Shown piece after piece: positions 23,610-35,545 of a stretch of DNA of 64,000 nt. A model generated the notes under the pieces. The model did not search any database. It was not told the origin of the DNA and worked only from the letters and a program-made list of their open reading frames with translations. A program made the position numbers and the translations under genes. Each line of letters begins with the position of its first letter. Positions within the stretch are counted from its first letter, which is position 1. Source of the DNA: Agelaius tricolor (lineage: Eukaryota; Chordata; Aves; Passeriformes; Icteridae); NCBI GenBank assembly GCA_023055355.1, contig JALJCS010000015.1:10037501-10101500 (forward strand), written 5' to 3'.

Positions 23610-24233
23610 TGGTCCAGGTAGGCCGGCTCACAAACTGTAGATTGAGATGCAGATTGAGCTGTGGGTGGGAGCCCGAGACAAGAGGCCGTGAAATGCCAAC
23701 CCTGGGGATAACAAAGGCCTGAAGATGGGGATGCCAGCCAGGTGAATGGACACCGGGAGACACAGCAGGAGCCGGGAATCGCCGATCTTTTGGGTAACAA
23801 AGGAGATGGATGACGCCAGCGAGATGATGGGCACGGAGAGCGGGGTGGGAGCGTGACTTGCCTTGGGAGAGAAGGGGAAAGGATAAAAGGTCTAAAAGGT
23901 CTAAAATGTATAAAAGGTATAAAAGGTATAAAAGGTATAAAAGGCTGGGGGTTTCTTGGCTGGTTTCCTCCTCGGAGGCGCCAGCTCGAGGTGCTCCTGT
24001 GTCACTGCGCTGGGAATAAGTGGTGTTATGGAACATCTGAGACTCTGCTGTGGGGAACCTGGTGAGAAAACCTGGTGGGACTGTGAGTGGGGTGTGCAGG
24101 GAGAGGGACCCACCGGGCCACTGCGGCCGCTGCTGGCAAGGGGCTTCGCTGGCAGCAGTGACAGTCCCTGTCCTTGGCTGTGTGCCTGCCAGGGGGGTCT
24201 CCTGTGCGGTCACACTGGGAAGTTTCCTTAACA
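23610..24233 (+). mobile_element. Probable solo LTR of an endogenous retrovirus
   Basis: A block of about 620 bases is clearly GC-richer than its flanks. It contains a TATAAAAGG promoter-like array (23884-23946), a downstream GC-rich leader-like part with a GAACCTG|GTGAGAAA donor-like site (about 24054-24067), and ends in TTAACA. This order (U3 with TATA, then R/U5, then CA end) fits an avian ERV LTR. No gag, pol or env sequence, primer-binding site or second LTR is visible. I could not find clean target-site duplications, so the left boundary is uncertain by tens of bases. The call is inference from architecture. Confidence 0.5.
23884..23946 (+). repeat. 9-bp tandem repeat of TAAAAGGTA (about 7 copies)
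   Basis: Seven consecutive 9-base units run TAAAAGGTC, TAAAAGGTC, TAAAATGTA, three TAAAAGGTA, then TAAAAGGCT. The junctions create repeated TATAAAAGG TATA boxes. The array sits where the TATA box of the putative LTR should be, so it appears to be an expansion of that box. Confidence 0.9.
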
Positions 24234-27200
24234 CTTCTTATTTTTCAGACTAACACAGACCCCACACATATTTTTCAACTGTAACCCACAATGAAGGAAG
24301 TCTGAGTCTGTAAATGAGGAGTTTCAAATGAAAGAGCTGGTTGAGGCATTTTGACCCTATTCAATCAAGGTCAGGTTTCCTCTGAATTATACCTGTTTCC
24401 TTGTCTAACATTTTAGACACCTCCCAAGTGTCTATCGACAGAGTTTGTAAGTGGCATTACACAATGAAGAAGAAAGCAAGCTGCTCACAGCTCCCCCTTT
24501 CCCCATGTGCCACAAAGCAGAGTTCCAGAGGCAAAGACAAAAGAGCGTTTGGTCCCAGTTGTGTGCCTATGGGAAAGGAGTGGTGAAAGGAGGCCAGCAG
24601 CTCCTAGAAACAGGGAGGGGAGGGAAGAGCGCAGATCAGCTTTATGAGCCAGCAAATGATGGATGGCTAAATGCCAGTTTAGAGCAATACACAGAACGGG
24701 GTTTGCATTGTTGCAATTATTAAAGGTTATTTTACTTTTAATTTTTTGTGGTAGGTGTCCTTACTTCTTCCTTACAGAAACCCTTGATTTTCACTTGCTA
24801 CGTACTTAGATGTGCTTGTCATAGCCACAAGGTGATTTCAGTTCTCGATGCCAGGAAACCTCTCTGCTGATCAAAACACAGCTGCACAGGCTCACTGCAT
24901 CTATTCATGGGTGCCACACGACTGGGCTACGTCTGTCTATACCTGGGAAAATAGATGTAATTAATATAACAGATATAATACATGCATGCAAATCCAGATG
25001 CTAAAAATGACTTATGGTAAGAGAAGGTTTTCATTTGCCAAACCATATCAAAGTAATCATTTAAGCAATATATAGACTACTGCTGCTGCACTGACATTGG
25101 CACCCTCTTAGTCCATTTTTTTTCCAATTGAACTTGTTTTTAAGTGAAAGTTCCTAAGGAATGCAATTTTAATACATTCTTTAATTAGGTTTTTGCAGGC
25201 TGTCACCTCTCTGCAGCATTTAAAAAGCTCTTTCCATCATTTCCCACAAGTTGATTGGACCTAGGATGTCAGATCATAAGACTACACAAATTGCTATTCA
25301 CTGGACACTGATCTCATGATTGGAACAATGAAGGAGCATTTCTCTATACATTTGATATAAAATTTCTTCAGTGTAAGCAAGAGAACAGAATAGTTTCTTA
25401 TGGATAATCTTTTTTTCATTACAGAAATAGTAACAAATAACATGCAGTTTCTTCAGAATGCTTTATTAATAGATTTTGTATTACAATTTTACCTTCTTCA
25501 TTTTGACATTTATTTCTCTTTTAATGAGTCAAAATGCCTAGCCAAGAGCTCTTGGCTTTAAGTATGTTCTTAACATCAGCATATTAACTGCCACATTCAG
25601 GCTAATAAGCTTAATTTACCTCTTTGAGATCTTTGTGGAAAAAGAAGCAAACACCCAAATTTTAAAAAATTGATCTAAATGGAAACTTCAAGTTTAGTGG
25701 CATTGGAAGACAATGATGCTTCTTCATCATCATCATCTGAAGATTCAGTATTATGGTTTTACTGCCAAATATCCCAAATATCTGTGATAAGTGCCTCTTC
25801 TTGTAATAAAAGATACTGAACAAAAAGCAGTTTAACTCAGATTTTGAAGTCTTGATTTGCAACAGTCCATTCTGAGCCCTTCATTTTATTTCCTTTTGTA
25901 TTGTGCAGGCAAACAATAGTAGTAGCTTTCGTCATGAGCTCAAGCAGTACATTTCAGCAGACTGAGCTTAAGCACATGCAGATGGGTGTAACATCAGTTT
26001 TTTAAAGGATATTATAAATCCATCTGTAAGCAAATTAATGTAAGAACAAAAGAGCATTTTTTCATAATTGTGGGTAATTCTGAACAAAGTTTCAATGGTT
26101 CCTCCCAGAAATCTAGATGAAGCAATTGCAGATTTTGATTATTTTTTAATTCTGACTCTTAAATCACACCAGTATGAGTCCCATTATCAGTGCAAGACAA
26201 AAACAACTGCAATAGATTTTCTGTAAATACCCTGGTTTTATCTGCTAGCAGAAGGGTCCCTACACAGGTTATCTGTGGATTTTCTCTTTGCTCATTGGTG
26301 ACTGAAGGGCCATTTCTGCCTTTCTCAGTGACACAGGGCCAAAGCTCACAGCTCACCTGAGTGTGCCTTGCTGGCTCACAGGTACCTGTGTCAGAGAAAC
26401 TGAATGCACCCCTGAAGACTGGGTCCACCAAAGTAAAATGTTTCTTTATTCAAGATGTCTTTTAGTGGTTTTGGTATTTCTGACTTTTTTTTTTTTTCTT
26501 GTGAAACCAGTAGATAGCATTAACTTGCTTCCCTGTTTGCCTGTATGAGGAAGTAAGTGAAAAAATGATAAATTTGTTTAAGAGCAAATGAAATAATTCC
26601 ATCTGCCTGCCTGATTTGACATTTCAACTCAATTTCTCAGTTTCTCTCATGAATGACCCAGCTCTTCCCAGGAACATGCACTGCTTAAATGGTGGACATA
26701 TGCTACAATAATAACAATTACAAATAATTACTCTAGTGGGGTGAATGAGTAACGCCAATTAGTTGATGTGATGATGTTTCCATGACAAACTCCAGCTGTA
26801 TAGAGTTGTTCATTTTAAAGTCTAACAGCTTTCTGATATCCTTTGTCAGGCAACAGTGTGATTTTACCACCTTAATTCATAAATCTGTCCTGATAGATGC
26901 ACAAAGCCATGGACTGTGCTCCTACTTAAATCAAAATTTCAACCAACCCCTAATGCAGAACTAAGTTTAGGTTAAACTGTAAAGACATCGTCAAAGCAGA
27001 TTTTCTGGTGAATACTTATTAAATAATTTCATTGCCTATTTCCTGAGGAAACCTTAAAATAGAAATGTTGGTGTGCACATGTACTTTGTTACACATTGTC
27101 AAATCAAACTCTGGTTCAGGACAACACTTCAGCCTGTTGTTAACCTCATTAACTTCAGACATCAAACACAATGGACTTGCAGACCTATCCGAATTTAAAC

Positions 27201-30100
27201 TTCACTATCATTCAGAATAGAAATGTTTTACTGAATTGAGGGTTAAAATGGAGGCATGCTCTTAATCCACAGAGGACAGAGCTTCTTGCTGAAGTAATAT
27301 GTACATGATATTGTGTGCATGAGACTAAAAGATTTGGTGTCATAATGCTACTCTTGGAATTAGATATCTGCAAACCTAATTATTAATGCTCTTAGACCAG
27401 ACACTTTGTTTTTTAAATTTTGCATTTGATTTTCTTTCTTTCTGCAACATGACTGTAGAGAGAAAGGAATTCAAGAACCATGCAGCAGACCAGTAGTACA
27501 CTTTTCAAGTCTGCTGACAAAAAAAATCAAAAGGCCCACTAAAATAGAAGGCACCAACAAGTTTGTGATGATTCACATACATCTGTACCATATTCTGTTA
27601 GGAGGCATGGATGATTTTTATCCACTGTGGTATAAAGACACAGAAATATTAAATCTGGTCTTTCCCCACAATTTGCTGCCACATTTTCCACTCTGCAGTT
27701 GACCTGTGATAACTCTTTGCTCACAGAGAGAGGAAGTCAGAAGCAGTAATGGTCCAGAAGTCTTCCAGACCTCCTGCAGGGGCAATGTTTCCACAGCCAC
27801 AGATTTTCAGAGGAGAGAGGTCAGTGCATTGTTAAATTAGGGACTTAACACAGGAAAATGTGTGAGGAAGTTACAAACCAAAAACATGGCTAGTTTTTGT
27901 AAAACTCCCAACCAGACACAACCACCAAGTGACCAGAGTTCTGTGCTGGATGTTAACTTACCAAGTTGTTTCTCCATGCACATTTACTGCTTCTTGAGTC
28001 CATGAAGATTTTCGGGAGCCTCCCTAGCCACTGGTCTCTTGGCCAGCCTTGAAGGCCTGGCTGTATCAAGATGCTCTCTGCTGTACAGTTGTCCCTGCTG
28101 CCTGATGTTTCTGCAACAGGCACTTCAAGCTCACAACTGTCCCATTTGCTCAGAGAGATTCTTCACTCATGTTTGAGCAAGAGTGATGTCACTGCCAGAG
28201 CATGTCAGTCACTGACATCTTGGAAACAGAGGAGGAAAGGAGACAGGCTGGAAAAGCAAAGCCAAGATTAAATAAAACCAATATGGAAATTCTTATCACC
28301 TTTTGACAAAAGGCTACAGGAATTTGGAAACAAAAAGTGTTGTGCAGCTCCAGTGACTTGGTAGCTCAGTGAGTTATATCAGTATAAATGGTGTCCTGGA
28401 GTATTAAAAAAGGCATCAGACTGGTAACTTCTAGTTAAAAACTGATAGTTAGGTCAGAGAATAGAGTCTTGTAGGTATTTCAGTGAGTCAAAAAATTTAC
28501 CCAGTTAATACATACTGTATAAAATTTTGGGCTTTTAAGTTGTTGGATTTTTTTGTTTTGTTTTCAGACTGAAATTTTCAAATATTTGCCAAGTTCCTAA
28601 ACCTGCTTGTAAAAATCCCCAAGTCACAAGCCAGTCGGATAAAAATCTGTTCATTGCAAAAAGGGAAGGGGGAAGGGTAGGGAAGGAAAGGTTTGTTGAT
28701 AAGTTTGCTGCACTATTAAAGCATCTAACCACAGCCGGGAGCTCAAATCAGCATTCATGTGAAGTTCCTATTTATTAGAGTATATGAAAAGTATTCATCA
28801 AAATCATGTCTTGTTTTTGAAAGAGATGCACCCCAGTAATTAGGGTGTAATTAGGGTGTATTCTTGGGAATATGGAAAAGAAGTGATAAACACTGTCAGG
28901 AACTGTGCTCTGGCCCATTTAAGGAACATATTTCTGTTCTAAATAAACATTAAAACAACAGTAGAGAATGGATGAGGAAGAAATCACAGAGACATTTATT
29001 TATTAACTGAATCTAGGCCCATGTTGACTTGCCTAAATCTATATAAAGAAAAAGGCCTGCAAGTGGCTCTGAAAGTGATGGGAACCCATGCTTCAAACAC
29101 ATGTCTTGAAAGAATGTCAGAAACATTGTTCCCCTTTTGGCTGCGGTTACAGATGCTTTCTCGGGACTGTGGGCTCACCAGTTTCACTTGTCTGGAGCAC
29201 TCAAAAATACATTTTTCCCTGGAAGACAGTCTGCATATGCTTACAATAAGCATTAATCAAATCAAAGGACTTTCACTTCGGGATAAATACTTTCAAGTGA
29301 GTCTGTTAGTGACACTCATAGTAAATTGCTAATAATTAGTTTTTCCAATCTACTTGGGTTGTACTAAGGAACACAAACACTCCTAACATATTTATATGCA
29401 GCATAAATCCTGCCTCCCTCTACATGCCCATGGAAGGCCCAAGGTAAAATGGATTTATTCTGCTGCAGGAACACATGAGAGCCCCGCTAGGTCAGGTGAG
29501 TGATGCTGCTGGGTTTGTGTGTCTGAACTCTGCTGGCTGGGCAAGAGCCAGGAGAAGCTGCCTGCTCACCATGGACATCTGCCCTGCTGCTGGGGCTGGA
29601 GCAGGGCAAAGTCTGCAGCTTTCTGGCCACAAAATATGTAAGTTACAAAACATGGAAACTCTCAGCTCTGCAAAGCCAATGAAACCACATTTTCCTATAA
29701 CTGTGGCTTCCCCTTTTTGCAGGCTACCCACTCGTAATGGCTTGAAAATTACACAGTGGTATCTCTACGGATGGGAAATTCTTTTTTTATGCTTGTGAAT
29801 GTAAACCAACATGAAGTGGTCCTCTAATGGGACATTTCAAGGTCTTACTGGAAGGACAACAGTCATACCAATACTTCTCAGCACCCTTCTGCTAAGCCAA
29901 AATACAGAAGCATGAATTAGAATTATGTCTATATCATAATTAAAATAACACCAAAACTGTTACCTTCAGCAATTTGGTTACTGGAAAATCCCTAGATACA
30001 GCTGAGCAAAGCTCCCAGTGGTTTGCTCCACCAAGTCCCAAATATTACTGAAATGCAATCAAATCATTATTAGAAATGATCTGGTCTATTTTTGTGTAAT
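24234..30100. other. Gene desert segment
   Basis: No gene is recognisable. It includes a short CAT triplet repeat (about 25724-25737), a candidate element at about 25160-25270 (TTTAATTAGG and a cluster of balanced sequence), poly-T at about 26487-26500, and a small TAATTAGGGTG direct repeat at about 28837-28860. Reading frames are short and unremarkable. Confidence 0.7.
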
Positions 30101-30119
30101 TTTCTTAACTCTGAATACC

Positions 30120-30260
30120 TAAAGAAGTACTGCAGCAGACCATAAGACCCAGCTCCGGCTGAGAAATCTGCATGCATTGCATAAAATGTATGATTCTACA
30201 ACTCATTAAGTCTAATTTATGGCATATGTAATTAAGCACCTTTGAATTGAACCTAGGTCT
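30120..30260. promoter_or_regulatory. Candidate regulatory element next to a MIR-like relic
   Basis: A non-repetitive stretch contains the overlapping palindromes GCATGCATTGCAT near 30170-30182, TCATTAAG, CTAATTTATGG and TGTAATTAAGCACC. This is homeodomain-site-rich and lies directly left of the ancient SINE relic at 30262. Conservation is untested. Confidence 0.25.
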
Positions 30261-30261
30261 C

Positions 30262-30345
30262 TAGAGATAATAACACTTAGAACTTATATAGGGCTTTTCA
30301 TCTTCAAAGTGCTTTACAAACATTAACTAATTAACAACATAATAA
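30262..30345 (+). mobile_element. Ancient MIR/CORE-type amniote SINE relic
   Basis: The segment contains ACTTATATAGGGCTTTTCAT followed by CTTCAAAGTGCTTTACAAAC and ATTAACTAATTAA. It closely resembles the conserved AGCGCTTTACAAACATTAACTAATTAA core of old amniote MIR-type elements. Similarity fades to the right. It is better preserved than the other MIR-like pieces in this window. Confidence 0.6.
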
Positions 30346-33120
30346 GACATGAAAGGCGAAAGTACTTACCCATAGTGCTGCATAGCCTCTGTATAATTCA
30401 GATTTTGATGTTTTTCAGTGCAAGACCCAGTCTGGGTGCACAGAGAGGATTTACCAGTGGTCCCCTTTACAATCAGAAGAGGACTTTGTGCACTTAGTAT
30501 CTCTGAATTCCCAGAGTTCATCCCTTCTCTGCTATTTATTGCTGAGTCAGAAGAAACAGCTCCCAAATGAAGGAAGGCATGGAAAATGACAATTCACAGC
30601 GGTTTGAGGGTGCATGAGTTTTCAGGGCTTTGGAGGCAGAGTAATGGGGCAAAATGTAGAAAGGGGCTCCTGAAGAATTCACTGCACAAGATTTCTGGTA
30701 TCACCTATGTCCATATCCTTCCCAAGGGAAATCTAATATTTACACAAAGTCACTAGAGATTGGCTAAAAGACTGGGGAGAAAGCCTTACTTCAGCTCAAA
30801 TATATTTTCCTGTAAACCCTACATTTTTTTTCCTTTATTTCTGCTCCTCTGAAAACTGTCAACTATCTAGACTGCTTGTTTGCTAGTTTTTTGGGGTTTT
30901 TTATCACTTGGTCTAGTTTACACATGGTCTCTTGAGTGTATCTTGAGACAGCCTTATTATCTGAATGAATGTTTTCGTGGTGATAGCAATGTTGCAGATG
31001 TTAGATCAGGTTACTTGAATCCCCCTGAACATTCCTAATGCAGAAAGACGACAGATAAAATAAAAGGGGAGCAATGAATCCTGATAGTTTTAGTGACCAA
31101 TCCTTCAGCCATCAGCCTGTGTCAGTGATCATTTTCCTGAGCTCAGAATGCTGCCCACTGTCCGTGCACATGCTGTGCTTGAGCATCACCTGCTCACCAG
31201 CAAGGACAATGGTGGTGGTGGCAGGGTCTCCTGTCCCTGCCCAGACAATGCCTGCCTCTGTCCCCATGGGCATTCTACAGTGCCCCAAAAACTGAGAGTC
31301 TGGGGACCAGTGGAGAAGCATGGCAAGCATACAAGGCAGAACAATGCACAGGTATCTGCCTAAATCTGCACACCAAAAATATCTCAGACACCAACACAGA
31401 TGACTCAGCAGCAGCAGTGCAGGTGGAGCCCCATCAGAAATTAAAGAAAATGAGACATACCATGGACCAGAAAATAACATGCCTGTGGAAGCAGCAGGCT
31501 ATTGTGCTGCCCCACAGACACACAGTCCAGAACAAATCCTGAAAGGTAACAATCTCACAGCAGCAATGCCTACAAGAGATCCTATGATAAACATAGGCTC
31601 TAATCAAATGCATTACGATTTTTAAATGCAAATGTAGAATAGAACTGTCAAAATGTTTTATCCCTAAATTGTGAATGCTAACCTTCCCATACTTATTATA
31701 TAGCAGTACATTTTAATTTGCCTGGAGCAGAGTTGAATAAAGCAAGCATCACAAACACAATCAGATGGATATTCAAAAGAACTGCTCTTCACAATAGCTG
31801 TGTGTCTGAGCAGAGCTTCAAATGTTGATCAATTGATTACCAAAATCAAAGAATACATTTCCCAAATGAGCTTCTGTAAAGCACTCAATAGGACCAGAGA
31901 AAAACAGCATAAAGTTCCACAGCACAGCAGTTTTCTCTAAAATATTTACAGGTGCATCTTTCTACTGCTTTCCTGCTTTATAACTTAGATCTGCACAGAT
32001 CTAGTATGAGGAATAAAACACTTCTGATAAATCAATGGTTTGATTCAGTTTCAGTGTGGCAAATTCAGTCAAATAAAGACAGAAAACAATTTGAAATTAT
32101 CCAAAGGTATACTTTAAATCTTATAGCAAATCACAGTCTCACTGGTACAATTGCCCAAATGATTTTTTAAAATATTTAATGAACAAAATAATGGCAAAAA
32201 TATAAAGTTAAGCATAACTACTACTGTTCTGTCCATCTGCCATCTCCAATGAGCTGGTTTCTGCTGTGCCATGCTGCTGTACTTGTATTTTTTGCCTTCT
32301 GTCAGTCATCTTTGCAAAACAGCCATCCACCAAATGCACATGGTCTCTGCTCACTGACTTTAACCTGAAAAAAGGGATGAAAAAAGGAAAACTAACTTAC
32401 AATAGGAAACAAACCTATTATTTGTTTGAGCTTTCTTATAGTTTATCCTCTTTCTAAAGGCAAGTTTTCTTGTAACACCTCTTGCAGTAGCTTAATCTGT
32501 TATACTGTCCTCACCATGATAAAACCTGAGCTGGGGTGAAAATTCTTCAATATCCTCCCTCTGTAGAACAAAATTCAGAGTTGTTCATGAGCAATGAAGT
32601 TCTCAGTAAAGACCTTTGTCTTTACTCCCCCATCTTGGGAAGAGGTATTTGTCCTGAAGAACATAATGGGATTTTGACCCTGTCATGTGGCTGTTGTCCT
32701 AGTCTGGAAGTTTATAAGGGAAAAATCTGTAGGATCAAATCCATTCTTTTGACTTAAATGAAAATTTTGCTTAGCAATAACTTAAAATATCAGTTGAAAA
32801 GCCCCAACCTTCATAATTTCTGACATTTGATATTGAGGTTCTCACTCTTCTAGGATGCAGACTTTATAGCACTCTGTCTTTCCCATGAGCTGCTGCTTTA
32901 CTAAGGAGAAAACCCCACCCACCCACACCCATCACACTCAGTAATTCCTAGAGTAACAGACTGATTAACACTGATCTGCAGGATTTTTCTCTTTTCTAAA
33001 CAAATAGCTTTCTGGAGCAAGGCTCTATGCTGAAATCCTCTTGGGTAAACAGAGAGCACTCCAGGACTTACTGCATCTTAAGCAAGTGAACAAATATTTA
33101 GCATTATGACGCTTAGATGG
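30346..33120. other. Gene desert segment
   Basis: No gene is recognisable. The sequence is AT-rich and non-repetitive. A slightly GC-richer patch lies around 31160-31330 without CpG enrichment, and an ACCC-rich short stretch lies near 32915-32935. Confidence 0.7.
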
Positions 33121-33130
33121 CTGATTCTCT

Positions 33131-33285
33131 ATCTGTACCTTTCTTTCATCTTCCACCTGGGAAAAAAAACATGGCTGAAGAAACCTGACAGGAAATGGTG
33201 GCAAATTTGTATCTGTACCTTTCTTTCATCTTCCACCTGGAAAAAAAAAAACCATGGCTGAAGAAACCTGACAGGAAATGGTGGC
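33131..33285 (+). repeat. Tandem duplication, two copies with 80-bp period
   Basis: Copy 1 spans 33131-33202 and copy 2 spans 33211-33285, separated by eight bases (AAATTTGT). Both begin ATCTGTACCTTTCTTTCATC and end GGAAATGGTGGC. They are nearly identical apart from the length of the internal A tract (GGGAAAAAAAAC against a longer run ending ACC). Near identity implies a recent local duplication. Confidence 0.95.
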
Positions 33286-33859
33286 TGGCCAATGCAGATA
33301 GGCAAACCAGACATGTGGGAGATCAACAAGTTATAGGGAAGGGATATTTTGTCTCTCCTTATACTTTTGCAGATCATTTCAACAGAGCTTTGTTTCATTT
33401 TAACAAAACAGGGCTTAGCTCTTGTTGCCCTGTGCAGTGAGGTAAGGAGGACTTTCAAGGATGACAGAGACAACCCAGAAAACTTCCCATCATTCTGTAT
33501 GTCCTCAGGGTGCCGAGGGAGAGGCCCCAGTTTCTGACTCTCACTGGTATTTGCTATTTTCCCAGACTCTTACCAGGAACACTCACTGTTACAGAGGCAG
33601 GGAGAATAACATTTTATTCTACTCTGTCCCTGTTTGCCAGTTAATGCAAGATTTTGTGAGGTAAAAAGCAGATTTTTTTTTTCCTTCCAGTGCTGTTATT
33701 CCCATAATGCACATGAACTTTTTGATCCTTCACCTCTGTATCATGTCTCCTTCAGTATCTCAGTCAGCTCCTAATCTCAGGAGGAAACAGCAGCAATTCT
33801 GCCTCTAGGTCTTATTCTCATGTAGGTCTGCTAATCACATGAATATCCTTAGCCTTACC

Positions 33860-33915
33860 AGTGATTTAATGGTGTCATTAATCCCATTTTAATTCTAAAC
33901 TGAGGCAAACAGTAA
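33860..33915 (+). mobile_element. Possible MIR-like SINE relic
   Basis: CATTAATCCCATTTTA followed by CTAAACTGAGGCAAACAG resembles the MIR segment attatccccattttac..gaaactgaggcacag, with a short internal deletion. It is too short and diverged to be certain. Confidence 0.35.
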
Positions 33916-35454
33916 TTTCTTGGACAGGAGGCTGGGCACCAAACTCAGATTTCTTGTTAAACTCTTCCAGTGTTCATTAATTTTCTGATACTTCAGTTTT
34001 TTCTTTTTGCTCTAAAGTATTTGCAGAACAGGTATGAAAGGTATCAGAGCAAAAAGAAAACCAAGTTGATGAGAGCAATTACATGAAAGTATTTAAATAG
34101 CTAATGCTTTTTCTTCTTCCATATGTCTCTTTCTATACAAGAAGGCAAGATGAGGCTCTTCCTGTGCTAGCAGATAGCTGCAGCTCTGCAGGGTTACTGA
34201 AGTGCTACTATTGATCAGACAAGATGGAACATGTTACTGAGGCAATTGGTCAGGCTACAGCAGTGATGGCAGCACATGGCACGTTATGGATAGCTGGAGT
34301 AGCTGAGGATATCTATCTTTCTGTCCATCTACCTGTTTTCCAAGATGTCTATCATCATTGAACTTTGCTACCAAGGAACAAGGGCAGCACTTAATCATCA
34401 ATAGATAAATTTAATTGGGGAGTGGGTCAGATTTTCCTTGTTTGTACCTTTGCTGCTCTTTTTTTTTTTTTTTTTTTAGCTCCCCAGTTGTGAGACAGTA
34501 GCATTTTCTCACAGCCTGTATGTGTTGTTTTGGGACTCGTGTCAGTAGCAACAGCACAGCTCTGTGTGTCTGCCAGGGCTTATTCAATGGAGCTCCTTTC
34601 CAGGAAAACAAAATAGCCAACAGATGAGGGTTACAAAATTTCAAACCCAGTGCCTTTTCATAATATCTGATCCATGGCTTGGGAGCAGCAGCAGCGTGAG
34701 CAGTCTCTGCACCTGCCCCACACAGCCACAAGTGTCTGAATGGCAGAGGGAGTTTCCCAAGTTATACCTGCTGTAAACCCAAACTTCCCTGGCTGCATTT
34801 TCTCATAGTTAGTATTCAGCAAAGACACTGCAGCAGTGCAGGGCTGTGTGTTTGCTGGCATTTTTCTTGTTCAAAGCTTTTGAGAACACTTTACTGAGGC
34901 ATATAATGCTGCCTTGAAATTGGCTTCTAAACCACATTTTGAGAAGATGAAACACAGGCTCTTGGCTGGGTGGTTTTGCCCTGTGCCATGGCTTGCTTGA
35001 GGCAGAAAAGCACCCCACCTGCCCCTTCCAAATCTCTCAGCTCAAGTCTCATCAGTCTGGGTCTGATCATGAGATTCCTCTCTAATGTAAGAGCTTCTCT
35101 CTTCCCCCCCCCTTAGTTTTTACATTACTTATTACAAGCTCTGGTACATAGATTTCCCCCTCTTACATGGTTTTAAACTCCAAGGAGAATTCATTTATCA
35201 TTACAGAGTTTTACATTAAAGACTATCTTCCTGGGGTAATGTTGGGAGCAATCATTGTGCCCTCTTGTTTTTATCTGAAGTATTCCAAAAGGAGAGTTAG
35301 TTAGTCTAAATTAGGCAAGGGAGTTTTTGCCTTGACATTTGGGAGGTCAAATTTTGCCTGTGACTGTCAACCTCTCAGAAGAGGAGATGGCATTTGGAGT
35401 AATCCAAAACTCCTGCAGAGTTACATTACTGTGGCAGCCAGATGAGTAAATCTA

Positions 35455-35545
35455 GGCTGAAGATCTATTGGTTCAATTACTGCTTGGGGTCAGGACATGC
35501 CATAAATTATTAGATATGCAAATGGAAAACTCTGACTGTTGATGA
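35455..35545. promoter_or_regulatory. Candidate regulatory element with POU octamer
   Basis: A perfect octamer ATGCAAAT (35516-35523) lies beside CATAAATTATTAG and TTCAATTACTGC in complex, balanced sequence. This combination is common in neural and otic developmental enhancers. It has not been tested for conservation. Confidence 0.25.

Noticed and set aside
23575..24234. 219-residue minus-strand frame
   Set aside because: It runs antisense through the LTR candidate, and its LLYLLYLLY repeat is the translated 9-bp tandem array.
28837..28860. Telomere-like TTAGGG motif
   Set aside because: There are only two copies of TAATTAGGGTG, not a TTAGGG array. It is a small direct repeat.
33129..33473. 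Coding repeat protein across the tandem duplication
   Set aside because: The frame arises from the non-coding duplication and A/T tracts, and has no domain or start context.
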